Shown: one piece after another, positions 12,185 through 23,605 of the stretch
Numbering within the stretch: position 1 is the stretch's first letter
How the letters are laid out: every line of letters begins with the position of its first letter
NCBI RefSeq assembly: GCF_032854445.1
Contig: NC_088303.1
Span: forward strand, 2,427,501-2,491,500
Origin: Liolophura sinensis
Taxonomy: Eukaryota; Mollusca; Polyplacophora; Chitonida; Chitonidae
DNA: 64,000 bases
Reading direction: 5' to 3'
Notes under the pieces: model-generated
The model's database searches: none
What the model was told of the DNA's origin: nothing
The model's input: the letters and a program-made list of their open reading frames with translations, nothing else
Made by a program: the position numbers and the translations under genes

Positions 12185-12815
12185 TGACGTGACTGGTCAG
12201 TCCTCATTGTGACCAATAACAGTGACAGTGTTCTGAGGAGATGTCCCCCTGGGTGATATTGCAAAAGTGACATGTGCAAAAGACTCAAGCTGTGACTGTT
12301 GTCAACCGTCGCTCTTCATAGAACGCTGAGCAGCTTGTTTTCTTGTGTAACCAGGGACAGTTTGACAGAACCATGTTAATCCATGTCAGTGTACAATGTG
12401 CATAGACTTTCAGCAAATGATTAATGTGGATGTAACCACCATGACGTGGTGTAAGTGTACGAGAAAAAACTGTAAATACTGTGAAAAAAGTGTTGTTAAA
12501 GTTGGCCAAGGGCGCAGCACCAAGGGGAAAAATATCCTTTCCTGGATATCATATGTCCTCAATGGATACACTGGACAAGGAAGTTTAAGGTGAAGGTCTT
12601 GGTTTAAAGGGAAATGGACACCACTCACTCCAAAGGCAATCACTGTTGACATCACAACTGCAGGCTCCAGAATTTTCGGAGTGACTACTGGGCATTATGA
12701 AAACTGTACTTAAAATCCATTGTTGTGTCTTAAGAAGAAAGCCAAGAATTTTGTTTTTATGTTGAGTCACATCATAAACTGCATATTAAGAAATAAAAAC
12801 CAAACACTTCAAGTA
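12185..12815 (+). other. Probable 3' UTR of the putative plus-strand gene
   Basis: Non-repetitive sequence follows the stop at 12184, with scattered stops in all frames. AATAAA at 12792-12797, followed about 30 bases later by GT-rich sequence, would give a cleavage site near 12815. No earlier AATAAA was seen after the stop. Confidence 0.4.
12792..12797 (+). terminator. Candidate poly(A) signal AATAAA
   Basis: A canonical hexamer about 610 bp after the putative stop codon, with a GTGTCAGCCTGATG-type GT-rich stretch downstream. It is relevant only if the two upstream exons are real. Confidence 0.4.
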
Positions 12816-13011
12816 TCCTTTAAATGCGTGTCAGCCTGATGTAGCTGTTCTGCTGGCTATGATGGTAATGGTGGTTTTACAGACAAGCCCATGCTTCTGT
12901 CTATTATCTGAACGTCTTTTGTTATATGGTCACAGTCGTGGAAGGCTGTGTGTTATGTAAAGACACGAGGTGTAATACTTACATATGAAGTTAACATCTG
13001 CTTAAAGTGAT

Positions 13012-13332
13012 TTATTGTGTGGAGTTGATTCATGATCTGGCGACTGAAGAACTGACAGGATGGTGTATTGTGAGGTTGATTAATGATCTGGCGACTGAAG
13101 AACTGACAGGATGGTGTATTCTGAGGTTGATTAATGATCTGGCGACTGAAGAACTGACAGGATGGTGTATTCTGAGGTTGATTAATGATCTGGCGACTGA
13201 AGAACTGACAGGATGGTGTATTCTGAGGTTGATTAATGATCTGGCGACTGAAGAACTGACAGGATGGTGTATTCTGAGGTTGATTAATGATCTGGCGACT
13301 GAAGAACTGACAGGATGGTGTATTCTGAGAAT
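13012..13332. repeat. 51-bp tandem repeat, six units
   Basis: GATCTGGCGACTGAAGAACT starts at 13034, 13085, 13136, 13187, 13238 and 13289, exactly 51 bp apart. The four inner units are essentially identical, so expansion is recent. The unit is 17 codons long and open on both strands, which creates frames of about 135 codons that are not considered genes. Confidence 0.97.
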
Positions 13333-13504
13333 TTCTATTTCCGTTATATTGTCTTACTTTCACTGGAATCTGGTTCTTAGTGATGTCACACAGCTGCTTG
13401 CTTTCACTTGAATTGGGCTTCAGTGAATGTCATCTTGCTTGGCATCACCAGTAGCAGGTTTTAATGATCGACTGTTGCCCAGTGGACTGTAAATGGATGT
13501 TTTG
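13333..13504. other. Spacer between arrays
   Basis: Short single-copy sequence; no gene or element recognised. Confidence 0.5.
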
Positions 13505-14665
13505 CTGTAGGCATCGTCTTATTAGCGATCATTATTCCTGGTTTCCTGTAGGCATCGTCTTATTATCAATCAACATTCCTGGTTTCCTGTAGGCATCGTC
13601 TTATTAGCGAGCATTATTCCTGGTTTCCTGTAGGCATCGTCTTATTAGCGATCATTATTCCTGGTTTCCTGTAGGCACTGTCTTATTATCAATCAACATT
13701 CCTGGTTTCCTGTAGGCATCGTCTTATTAGCGAGCATTATTCCTGGTTTCCTGTAGGCATCGTCTTATTAGCCATCATTATTCCTGGTTTCCTGTAGGCA
13801 TCGTCTTATTAGCAATCATTATTTCTGGTTTCCTGTAGCCATCGTCTTATAAGCGATCATTATTCCTGGTTTCCTGTAGGCATTATCTTACTCGCAATTG
13901 CTATTCCTGGTTTCCTGTGGGCGTCTTATTAGGGATCATTATTCCTGGTTTCCTGTAGGCATTGTCTTACTAGCAATAGCTACTCCTTGTTTCCTGTAGA
14001 CATTGTCTTATTAGCAATCGTTATTCCTGGTTTCCTCTAGACATCGTCTTATTAGCAATCATTAATTTATTTGTTTATTTGATTGGAGTTTTACACAGTA
14101 CTCAAGAATATTTCATTTATACGATGGGGACCAGCATTATGGTTGGAAGTTGCTGGCAGACCTTCCCACTTGCGAGCGATCATTAACCCTGGTATCCTGA
14201 AGACGTACTGTTAATCATTATGCCTGCATGGTTCCTGTCGACATGGTCTTAGGAGTGATCATTATTCCTGGTTTCCTGTAAGCATCGTTTTATAACAATC
14301 ATCATTCCTGGTTTCCTGAAAGCATCATCTTATTAGCAATCATTTTTCTTGCACCATTTCCTGTAAACACTGTCTTACTTGCGATCTTTATTCCTGGTTT
14401 CCTGTAGACGTCTTCTTAGCAGTTATTATTCCTGCATGGTTTCCTGTGGATATTGTCTTACTAGCAATCATTATTTTTGTCCTGAAGGCGTAGTCTTGCT
14501 TGCAATAATTTTGGCATGTAGACATCGCATTACTAGCAATTATTCTGCTTCTCCTGTAGGCAAAGTCTGGCAATCATTATTCTTGTCCTGTAGGCAAAGT
14601 CTGGCAATCATTATTCTTGTCCTGTAAGCATAGTATTGCTAACAATCCTTATTCCTGTCCTGTAG
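13505..14665. repeat. 41-bp array, progressively degenerate
   Basis: Units contain GCATCGTCTTATTAGCGATC followed by ATTATTCCTGGTTTCCTGTAG. The period is 41 bp at the left (for example 13511 to 13552) and decays after about 14190, where units shrink and diverge. The array is interrupted at about 14062-14181 by a minus-strand SINE fragment. Confidence 0.93.
14062..14181 (-). mobile_element. 5'-truncated SINE inserted in the 41-bp array
   Basis: On the minus strand it reads AAGTGGGAAGGTCTGCCAGC, then CCATAATGCTGG, then GTGAAATATTCTTGAGTACT and a CAAATAAACAAATAAATTAA tail, the same order as in the SINE at 38514-38785. The flanks AGCAATCATTAA and AGCGATCATTAA are both array-unit sequence and also look like a target-site duplication. 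Confidence 0.88.
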
Positions 14666-15340
14666 GAGTAATATCATTGCCTCATGTAGTTACTCCAAGT
14701 TACCTCAACCTTTTAGCTGTCATGTACTTATGTGATGTGAAATATTCAACAGTAAGGTGTGAATTCATTCAGTTGCTCAAACCATGGTTTCTAGCTTGGT
14801 ACTTACTCGTTCTGTGCTTTGAACATGTGTATCACGAGGTTCCAACTTCTGGAGGCGATATGAAGGGTCGGTAATGGGCTGTCTCCTACTAACCTATCTC
14901 ACTGGTTGGGATAGTTATGGTAGCAAAACTCACACTTGCTTTTATTATTATTTCACTGTTTAAGTACTTTGTGTTAATTTAATTTGCCACTGTATATCTA
15001 TGTATATATTGTTTTCAAAATCTTGTTGCAACTGGTTTACACGATCCAAATTACCATGTTTTCCAATGCATATGTAATGTAACATATTGTTTCAAATTTG
15101 TGTGTATCTGAGGGCCTCAGGGTAGATCAACCCAGTGTTGACTGAGTATACGCATTGTATTTTACCCTCTTGAAATAAAGCCATGATTATTATAATTATT
15201 ATTTAATTGTCTACCCTACTGACACGAGCTATGGTTTTGTGTCGATGTCATTTCAGTCAGTTGTGCTCGCAGCGTGTTTCTAGCTTGATACTGTGTACCT
15301 TCCTGACATTAGGCATGTCGTCTAGTTGTGGGTTAAGTGC
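14666..15340. other. Single-copy DNA ending in an AATAAA/(ATT)n element-like tail
   Basis: No gene was recognised. Near 15165-15205, TTGAAATAAAGCCATG is followed by TTATTATAATTATTATT. A poly(A)-signal-like hexamer directly before an ATT-rich tail recurs at about 60190 (plus) and 62570 (minus), so this may be the 3' end of a retroposed element. Its start is not visible. Confidence 0.35.
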
Positions 15341-15344
15341 CTTA

Positions 15345-17215
15345 GTTGTTCTCACTAGATCCTGTGTACATTCCTTGTACTGGATTCCATGTGCATTCTT
15401 TGTACTAGATTCCACGTACATTCCTTGTACTAGATTCCGTGTACATTCCTTGTACTATATTCCACAGGCATTCCTTGTACTAGATTCCACGTACATTCCT
15501 TGTACTAGATTAACGGTACATTCCTTGTACTAGATTCCACGTACATTCCTTGTACTAGATTCCGTGTACTTTCCTTGTACTAGATTCCACAGGCATTCCT
15601 TGTACTAGATTCCATGTACATTCCTTGTACTAGATTAATGGTACATTCCTTGGACTAGATTCCACGTACATTCCTTGTACTAGATTAACCGTACAGTCCT
15701 TGAACTAGATGTGTGGTACATTCCTTGTACTAGATTCCAAGTACCTTCCTTGTACTAGATTCCACATACATTCCTTGAATTAGATTAACCGTACAGTCCT
15801 TGTACTAGATGTGTGGTACATTCCTTGTACTAGATTCCAAATACTCTCCTTGTACTAGATTCCACATATATTCCTTGTACTATATTCCACATACATTCCT
15901 TGTACTAGATTCCACGTACATCCCTTGTACTAGATTAACCGTACATTCCTTGTACTAGATTCCACGTACATTCCTTTTACTAGATTCCACAGGCATTCCT
16001 TGTACTAGATTCCACAGGCATTCCTTGTAATAGATTAACCGTACATTCCTTGTACCAGATTTCACATACATTCCTTGTTCTAGATTAACCGCACAGTCCT
16101 TGTACTAGATGTGTGGTACATTCCTTGTACTAGATTCCAAGTACCTTCCTTGTACTAGATTCCACATACATTCCTTGTACTATATTCCACATACATTCCT
16201 TGTACTAGATTCCACGTACATTCCTTGTACTAGATTAGCCGTACAGTCCTTGTACTAGATGTGTGGTACATTCCTTGTACTAGATTCCAAGTACTCTCCT
16301 TGTACTAGATTAACCGTACATTCCTTGTACTAGATTCCAAGTACTTTCTTTGTACTAGATTCCACGTACATTCCTTGTACTATATTCCACATACATTCCT
16401 TGTACTAGATTCCAAGTACCTTCCTTGTACTAGATTCCACATACATTCCTTGTACTATATTCCACATACATTCCTTGTACTAGATTCCACGTACATTCTT
16501 TGTACTAGATGTGTGGTACATTCCTTGTACTAGATTCTGTGTACATTTCTTGTACTAGATTCCGTGTACATTCCTTGTACTAGATTCTGTGTACTAGATT
16601 CCACATACATTCCTTGTACTAGATTTCATGTACATGCCTTGTACTAGATTCTGTGTACATTTCTTGTACTGTTTTCTTTGTGCAGTCCTTGTACTAGTTT
16701 CCCTGTACACTCCTTGCACACGTACTGGTTTCCTCAGTACAGTTCTTATTCTAGATTCCTCATTACAGTCCTTGTGCTAGATTCCTCGTAGTCCTTTTAC
16801 TAGTTTCCCCAGCACAGTCCTTGTTCTAGATTCCCAGTACTGTCCTTGTACTAGTTTCCCGGTACACTCCTTGTACTAGATTCCCCTGTACAGTCCTTGT
16901 ACTAGTTTCTCCTTACAGTCCTTGTACCAGATTCCCAGTACAGTCCTTGTACTAGATTCCCCGTACAGTCTTTGTACTAGTTTCCCAGTGCAGTCCTTAT
17001 ATTAGATTCCTCATACATTCCTTGTACAAGATTCCCAGTACAGTCCTTGTACTAGTTTCCCAGTACAGTCCTTGTACTGGTTTCCCTGTACAGTCCTTGT
17101 ACTAGATTCCCCATACAGTCCTTGTACTAGATTCCCTGTACAGTCCTTGTACAAGATTCCCAGTAAAGTCCTTGTACTAGTTTCCCAGTACATTCCTTGT
17201 ACTAGTTTCCCCTCT
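15345..17215. repeat. 25-bp array, ~75 units, two subfamilies
   Basis: Units consist of TTCCTTGTACTAGATTCCAC plus five bases, usually GTACA. Common variants replace TTCCAC with TTAACC or with GTGTGG. From about 16680 a second subfamily dominates, with AGTCCTTGTACTAGATTCCC or AGTCCTTGTACTAGTTTCCC. Short higher-order runs of variants recur, for example the TTAACC-GTGTGG-TTCCAA order near 15685, 15790, 16085 and 16235. No coding content is inferred. Confidence 0.96.
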
Positions 17216-17269
17216 GATGTAACCAAAGATACACTGGACAAAGATGTACATATATGTTCGCATTGGTTA

Positions 17270-19312
17270 CCTTTATAGGACCTTTATCCTGGCTGGGTGG
17301 ACTTTTTATTTTGGCAAGATAGGACCTTTATCTTGGCTGGGTGCACTCTTTGTTTTGGCAAAATAGAACCTTAATCTTGGCTGGGTGCACTCTTTATTTT
17401 GACAAGGTAGAACCTTTATCTTGGCTGGGTGGACTTTATTTTGGCAAAGTAGAACCTTAATCTTGGCTGGGTGCACTCTTTATATTGGCAAGGTAGAACT
17501 TTTATCTTGGCTGGGTGCACTCTTCATATTGGCAAAGTAGAACCTTAATCTTGGCTGGGTGCACTCTTTATATTGGCAAGGTAGAACTTTTATCTTGGCT
17601 GGGTGCACTCTTCATATTGGCAAAGTAGAACCTTAATCTTGGATGGGTGCGCTCTTTATATTGACAAGGTAGAACCTTTATCTTGGCTGGGTGCACTCTT
17701 TATTTTGGCAAGATAGAACCTTTATCTTGGATGGGTGCACTCTTTATATTGGCAAGATAGAACCTTAATCTTGGCTGTGTGCACTCTTTATTTTGACAAG
17801 GTAGAACCTTTATCTTGACTGGGTGGACTCTTTATTTTAGCGAGGTAGGACCTTTATCTTAACTGGGTGGACTCTCTATTTTGGCAAAGTAGAACCTTTA
17901 TCTTGGCTTGGTGCACTCTTTATTTTGGCAAGATAGAACCTTAATCTTGGCTGGGTGCACTCTCTATTTTTGACAAGGTAGAACCTTTATCTTGGCTGGG
18001 TGGACTCTCTATTTTGGCAAGATAGAACCTTAATCTTGGCTGGGTGCACTCTTTATATTGACAAGGTAGAACCTTTATCTTGGCTGGGTGGACTTTATTT
18101 TGGCAAAGTAGAACCTTAATCTCGGCTGTGTGCACTCTTTATTTTGGCAAGGTAGAACCTTAATCTTGGCTGGGTGGACTCGTTATTTTAGCAAGGTAGG
18201 ACCTTTATCTTAACTGGGTGGACTCTCTATTTTGGCAAAGTAGAACCTTTATCTTGGCTTGGTGCACTCTTTATTTTGGCAAGATAGAACCTTAATCTTG
18301 GCTGGGTGCACTCTCTATTTTTGACAAGGTAGAACCTTTATCTTGGCTGGGTGGACTCTCTATTTTGGCAAGATAGAACCTTAATCTTGGCTGGGTGCAC
18401 TCTTTATATTGACAAGGTAGAACCTTTATCTTGGCTGGGTGGACTTTATTTTGGCAAAGTAGAACCTTAATCTCGGATGTGTGCACTCTTTATTTTGGCA
18501 AGGTAGAACCTTAATCTTGGCTGGGTGGACTGTCTATTTTGGTAAGGTAGAACCTTAATCTTGGCTGGGTGCACTCTTCATATTGGCAAGATAGGACCTT
18601 TATCTTGGCTGGGTGCACTCTTTGTTTTGGCAAGATAGAACCTTAATCTTGGCTGGGTGCACTCTTTATATTGGCAAGATAGGACCTTTATCTTGGCTGG
18701 GTGCACTCTTTGTTTTGGCAAGATAGAACCTTAATCTTGGCTGGTTGGACTCTATTTTGACAAGGTAGAACCTTTGTCTTGGCTGGGTGGACTCTTTTAT
18801 TTTGGCAAAATAGAACCTTTATCTTCGCTGGGTGAACTCTCTATTTTGGCAAGGTAGAGCCTTTATCTTGGCTGGGTGCACTCTTTATGTTGGCAAGGTA
18901 GAACCTTAATCTTGGATGGGTGCACTCTCTATTTTGGCAAACCTTAATCTTGGCTGGGTGGACTCTATTTTGACAAGGTAGAACCTTTGTCTTGGCTGGG
19001 TGGACTCTTTATATTGGCAAAGTAGAACCTTAATCTTGGCTGGGTGCACTCTTTATGTTGGCAAGGTAGAACCTTAATCTTGGATGGGTGCACTCTCTAT
19101 TTTGGCAAAGTAGAACCTTTATCTTGGCTGGGTGGACTCTATTTTGACACGGTAGAACCTTAATCTTGGCTGTGTGCACTCTTTATGTTAGCGAGGTAGA
19201 ACCTTAACCTTGGCTGGGTGCACTCTTCATTTTAGCAAAGTAGGATCTTTATCTTGGTTGGGTGAACTCTTCATTTTAGCAAGGTATGACCATTATCTTG
19301 GCTGGACACAAG
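17270..19312. repeat. 44-bp array, ~46 units, with a 351-bp higher-order duplication
   Basis: Units carry GGCAAGATAGAACCTTTATC then TTGGCTGGGTGCACTCTTTA, with a 44-bp period (17313, 17357, 17401). A block of eight units at about 17820-18170 is nearly identical to the next block, starting 351 bp later: the minus-strand frames 17941-18135 and 18292-18486 differ by one residue. The array includes GTGCAC and GTGGAC unit variants. Confidence 0.96.
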
Positions 19313-22165
19313 ATTGTGGTTTTGCTGTTGATGAGGGATCACAGTGAAAGCTTTACAGTTCATATATTTGACTAGTATTCTACACTGTCTCAAAATAGAC
19401 AGGTTAAATTTGAGGGTGGAGGACACCAAACTAGGTGAGGAAGAAACTCGTGCGCTTCACCTGGTACTTGACTATACCGTCTTCAGGAGGTGCATTAGAG
19501 CATAAAATCACATCTTCTGAGTTACCACTGGACACCATCAAGTGACATGACCTTCATTCTCAGAGTCAAAACAAGGTTGTTTCCTGTGATATGAGTTTCA
19601 TAGTTTCCATGGCAACTGACCAGCCTTAATGCTTCTAGCCACACAAGATTTGTTTCAGCCAATACCTTGAGCAAACACACGATGTGCCTGTATGGTTCAA
19701 GCCACACTCCTGACAACTGGCACCAAGCCACGTCCTGCTCTGCCATACAATTGAAAACTCAGATCATACAGTGTTGCCAGATAGGGTAGATGTAGAACCT
19801 ACAAAGTAACAGTAGCAAATCAATACCACACTGGCCTGTTCTTCATAGTCCTTATACATTGTATGTATATACATGTCTATGAACTAAACCGGTCTTGAAC
19901 CAAGTTCGAAATCAAAGTGTGAACAACAAAACACAAAAACAAGACTAAATCAAAAGATCAATTTTCTTTTTTTTACTTGGCATCAACTGTTTTAATTTCA
20001 TTTGAATATAAACATGACTGTGATACAGTCAGCATACATAAACAGATATGACAGAGCCAGGATTCAAAAAGGAAACAAACCTGAACCTGAGGCCAAGGAA
20101 CAACTGCTGAGGCTTCAACTCTGCACCAAGTCAAACACAGTTGTGTCCCCTGATTCGTATGGGCACAGTGATAAAGGATTGTAAGAGGACAATATTTCTT
20201 AATATTTTGGTAAACTGTTAACAGTATCCTCAATGCTGGTAGATTCACTTATTAACAAGACACCATTGTTAAAACTTGCTTGAAGATGACTGCATCTGAC
20301 TTGACAAAAACATAACAGAACAGCCTTAATGGTTTTAACCTATGGAAATACCCAAGTTTTGTTTTTTTAAGAAACTCTTCCAAGGTAACAACAACTACAT
20401 ATATACCGGTATGCATTTTGTTAGGCTCACTATAGCAAGACATCACATTGTACACAAGTTTGTTTTCTTTCCTGAAAGAGACCAAGCACATCCAAGACCT
20501 TCCAATACTTCAACAATAAGTGATTTTCAACAATCCTGACCAAAATTTAAAAGCAATAACAGATGGGAACAAATCACAACTTCTATTAACAAATCAGGGA
20601 AGGCATTAACAATTATAACTTTGCCCAACAACAACAACATTGCACAATACTGAGGAAAACACAGCATACTTGGGTCTTTCCATCATCTTCACTGAAAGGT
20701 TTCTCTCTTTAAAAAACAGCTTAATTTCTTTTCATCCTAAAAATACTAGCACATTACAGCTTATTTAAAAAAAAGGCTTAACATCACCAATAATGGCATT
20801 ATATGAGATAAAGTTTATAACAGTCACAGAGATAAATGGTTTCGCCTCAAATAATACCACGCTAAAGGAGCACTTCAATGAAGACATTTCAGGGGACATC
20901 CCCCTATAATTTGAGTACACAGCTCCAAACAGACACCCCACTGGAGACATTATCCCACAGTCTCTGATGCAGTATTAAAAAGAAATATTAACATGTACTT
21001 TAAGGTCTTCTTAAAAGCTGAAAGACAGTCACCAAAATAAAAACTTCATTTCCATCCTTAATCTGAAAACAACAATGTTTAGTAAAGGAGAACTCCTTAC
21101 AAGGGAGCTTTTTTTGGAAAAGAAACACACAAAAAACAAACAAAAACAGACAATTCCATGTAGATGTAGACGGATTAGATTCCTTTTCACCGGTTTGCTT
21201 GAATCCACCGAGACGAGAATGCCCCCATATCGATCCTTATCTACATACAACTGAGACTTGGAAACAAAAAACAACTGAAACATACATGCTTCTTAAGTCA
21301 CAGTTTTACATTAGCTCTGCCATCCTGAGTTTTCTTCTCATTGGTTCAGCCATATCAGCAATGCATGCTGGTATATACACAGTCTTGTCAACTGTAAAGG
21401 TTTAGTACGGTCAAAACCAGCTCGACCTGCTTTGTTTCCTCTCTTAATCTGTCTTCTTCAGGTATTGATCAAATGTTATTTTTATAACTCTGGTGCCACA
21501 GTAATAACCAAAAAAAAAAGAAGAAGAAAAGAAAAATCGTTTTGAAGGTGTTAATTTGATATACATACAATTATCATATGATAAATCTAGCTAAGGATGA
21601 TTGTGGCCCCTTGTTTTTGAAAGCAGAGCACGAGTCAAACGTTGTTCCAGACAACCCTCAGATAGACACCAGGTCTTTGCCATGTCACTGTTTACAGCTC
21701 CTACAACTACAGCAATCACTGTACAAGATTCAAATGTACCATGTCTGTTCGATGTGAAAACTCAAAACCTACTCATTTCCATGGGATCCGTTCTCACATG
21801 AACAGGTGCTAAATGACATAAACCCCAAAAATTTTTCACATGAAATTTTTGTCCAAAACTTATCAACAGCAAAATAGCCATTAAGGCTATTCTCAAGCCA
21901 TTCGATGTCCATAAAAACAAAATAATGAAATGGATAAAATGGTTGATACAAGTCAGAGCAAAAACCACAAATTTCTGAAAAAGTAAATTCCACATCCCTG
22001 AAAACACTTGTTACTGAAACATTCCAGGTACAGAACAACACAAATGAGTGTTTCTTATACAGAAGGGAGGGGAACTCGGAACAGATGTAAATAAATCAAA
22101 TATCACTGCTACATAGATTTTCTTAATGTCAATGAAATGATATAAGCCATGCTAAATGTAAAGGC
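19313..22165. other. AT-rich single-copy DNA, possibly distal 3' UTR of the minus-strand gene
   Basis: No array and no protein-like frame longer than chance; all short frames lack recognisable domains. The stretch lies downstream of the ataxin-1 stop at 25868 on the minus strand. Vertebrate ataxin-1 has a very long 3' UTR, so this could be transcribed, but no poly(A) site can be assigned with confidence. Confidence 0.3.
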
Positions 22166-22194
22166 AAAAAAAAAAAAAAAAAAAAAAAAAAAAG
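22166..22194 (+). repeat. Poly(A) tract of about 28 bases
   Basis: An uninterrupted A run directly upstream of the 44-bp array at 22262. It could be the tail of a retroposed copy or a simple repeat. No element body was recognised to its left. Confidence 0.85.
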
Positions 22195-22261
22195 AATCTG
22201 GTTTTATCTGGGAACAAAAATTTGATTCCAGCATTTGTTCAATATTTATTACACATCTGAC

Positions 22262-22652
22262 TGATAGACTGACTGTACAGTCAGATGTATCACTCAAACA
22301 ATGACTGTACAGCCAGTCCATCAGTCAGATGCGTCACTCAAACAATGACTGTACAGCCAGTCCATCAGTCAGATGCGTCACTCAAACAATGACTGTACAG
22401 CCAGTCCATCAGTCAGATGCGTCACTCAAACAATGACTGTACAGCCAGTCCATCAGTCAGATGCGTCACTCAAACAATGACTGTACAGCCAGTCCATCAG
22501 TCAGATGCGTCACTCAAACAATGACTGTACAGCCAGTCCATCAGTCAGATGCGTCACTCAAACAATGACTGTACAGCCAGTCCATCAGTCAGATGCGTCA
22601 CTCAAACAATGACTGTACAGCCAGTCCATCAGTCAGATGCGTCACTCAAACA
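22262..22652. repeat. 44-bp tandem repeat with a TGTACA core, ~9 units
   Basis: TCAGTCAGATGCGTCACTCA recurs every 44 bp (for example 22321 and 22365). Inner units are identical. The first unit contains the palindrome TGACTGTACAGTCA at about 22269-22282; in later units the right arm has changed to GCCAGTCC. It is unrelated in sequence to the other 44-bp array at 17270. Confidence 0.96.
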
Positions 22653-23083
22653 GCATGAAGGCCAGATCCTCAAGATTATGCTTAAGTTTAATATAAGTAG
22701 CTCAACTCAACTGATGCCTATTAAATCATCACACCCTGTGTAAAAAGCTCTATACATGTATCACTAAAAATAAAACAAACCTCCTTTCTCCAGCAGCCTC
22801 ACTCATGGACATGTGGAGGCCCTCAAATGATCCTCTTCAGCCTTCTCTAAAGGTATCTTGTAAGAAAATAGGTGTTTTAATTAAAACTAGACTAAAATGT
22901 TCAGATCTCTCTCATCACAGTACTGGGGCTTGTCTTGGGACCAGCTTTGGTTTGACTACACGTATAACATAATCTACCCCTTCTGTCAATAACAGTATGT
23001 ACAAACAGGCAAGCACTTGTGTACAGGGATCATATGGGTTACAGGCAATAATGTGTCTTCTCATATGTACAGTATATACATGT
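22653..23083. other. Single-copy spacer
   Basis: No gene, array or element was recognised. Confidence 0.5.
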
Positions 23084-23096
23084 ACATATATATATT

Positions 23097-23134
<38 letters not shown>
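23084..23134. repeat. (TA)n microsatellite
   Basis: An almost pure TA dinucleotide run ending at 23134. Confidence 0.97.
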
Positions 23135-23137
<3 letters not shown>

Positions 23138-23224
23138 CTGGCAGTGTGAACAAAAGTCTACAAGGTCGGGTTACTCAGTCAAGCTCTGTTCATACATGAA
23201 ATTTGTGTATGTCACAGGCTAATG

Positions 23225-23605
23225 AAGATTATAGCCTGTAGTTCTTACAGCCCAAAGCCAGTAGCTCTCAAAGCCCATTGGATTTTACCAGCTCATAGCT
23301 GTGTGTTCTCACAGCTCATCGCAGGGCATTGTCACAGCGCATAGCATAGCCTTCTCAGGCTTTCTCACAGCCCACAGCATGGATACCTCACAGCCCATCA
23401 CTTCGAGTTCTCACTGCCCACAGCCTGGAGTCCTCACAGCCCACAGCCTAGAGCCCTCACAGCCCACAGCCCAGAGTTCTCACAGCCCATTGCATGGAGT
23501 TCGCACAGCCCACAGTTCTCACTGCCCATAGCCTGAAGTCCTCACAGCCCAGGGCGTTCTCACAACTCATAGCCCGGAATTGTAACAGCTTGCCCACTGC
23601 CTGGA
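23225..23605. repeat. Degenerate ~18-bp array (CACAGCCCA core)
   Basis: The motif TCTCACAGCCCACAGC and variants (CACAGCCCATAGC, CTCACTGCCCA) recurs at roughly 18- or 36-bp spacing, alternating with GGAGT or GAGTTC blocks. Divergence is high. It is non-coding. Confidence 0.85.

Noticed and set aside
22262-22652. CRISPR-like array of short direct repeats
   Set aside because: Repeats are contiguous, with no unique spacers, and the genome is eukaryotic. The same applies to the other arrays.
23084-23134. TA runs here and at 25667, 31495 and 41720 as TATA promoters
   Set aside because: They are simple microsatellites with no associated exon or start site.
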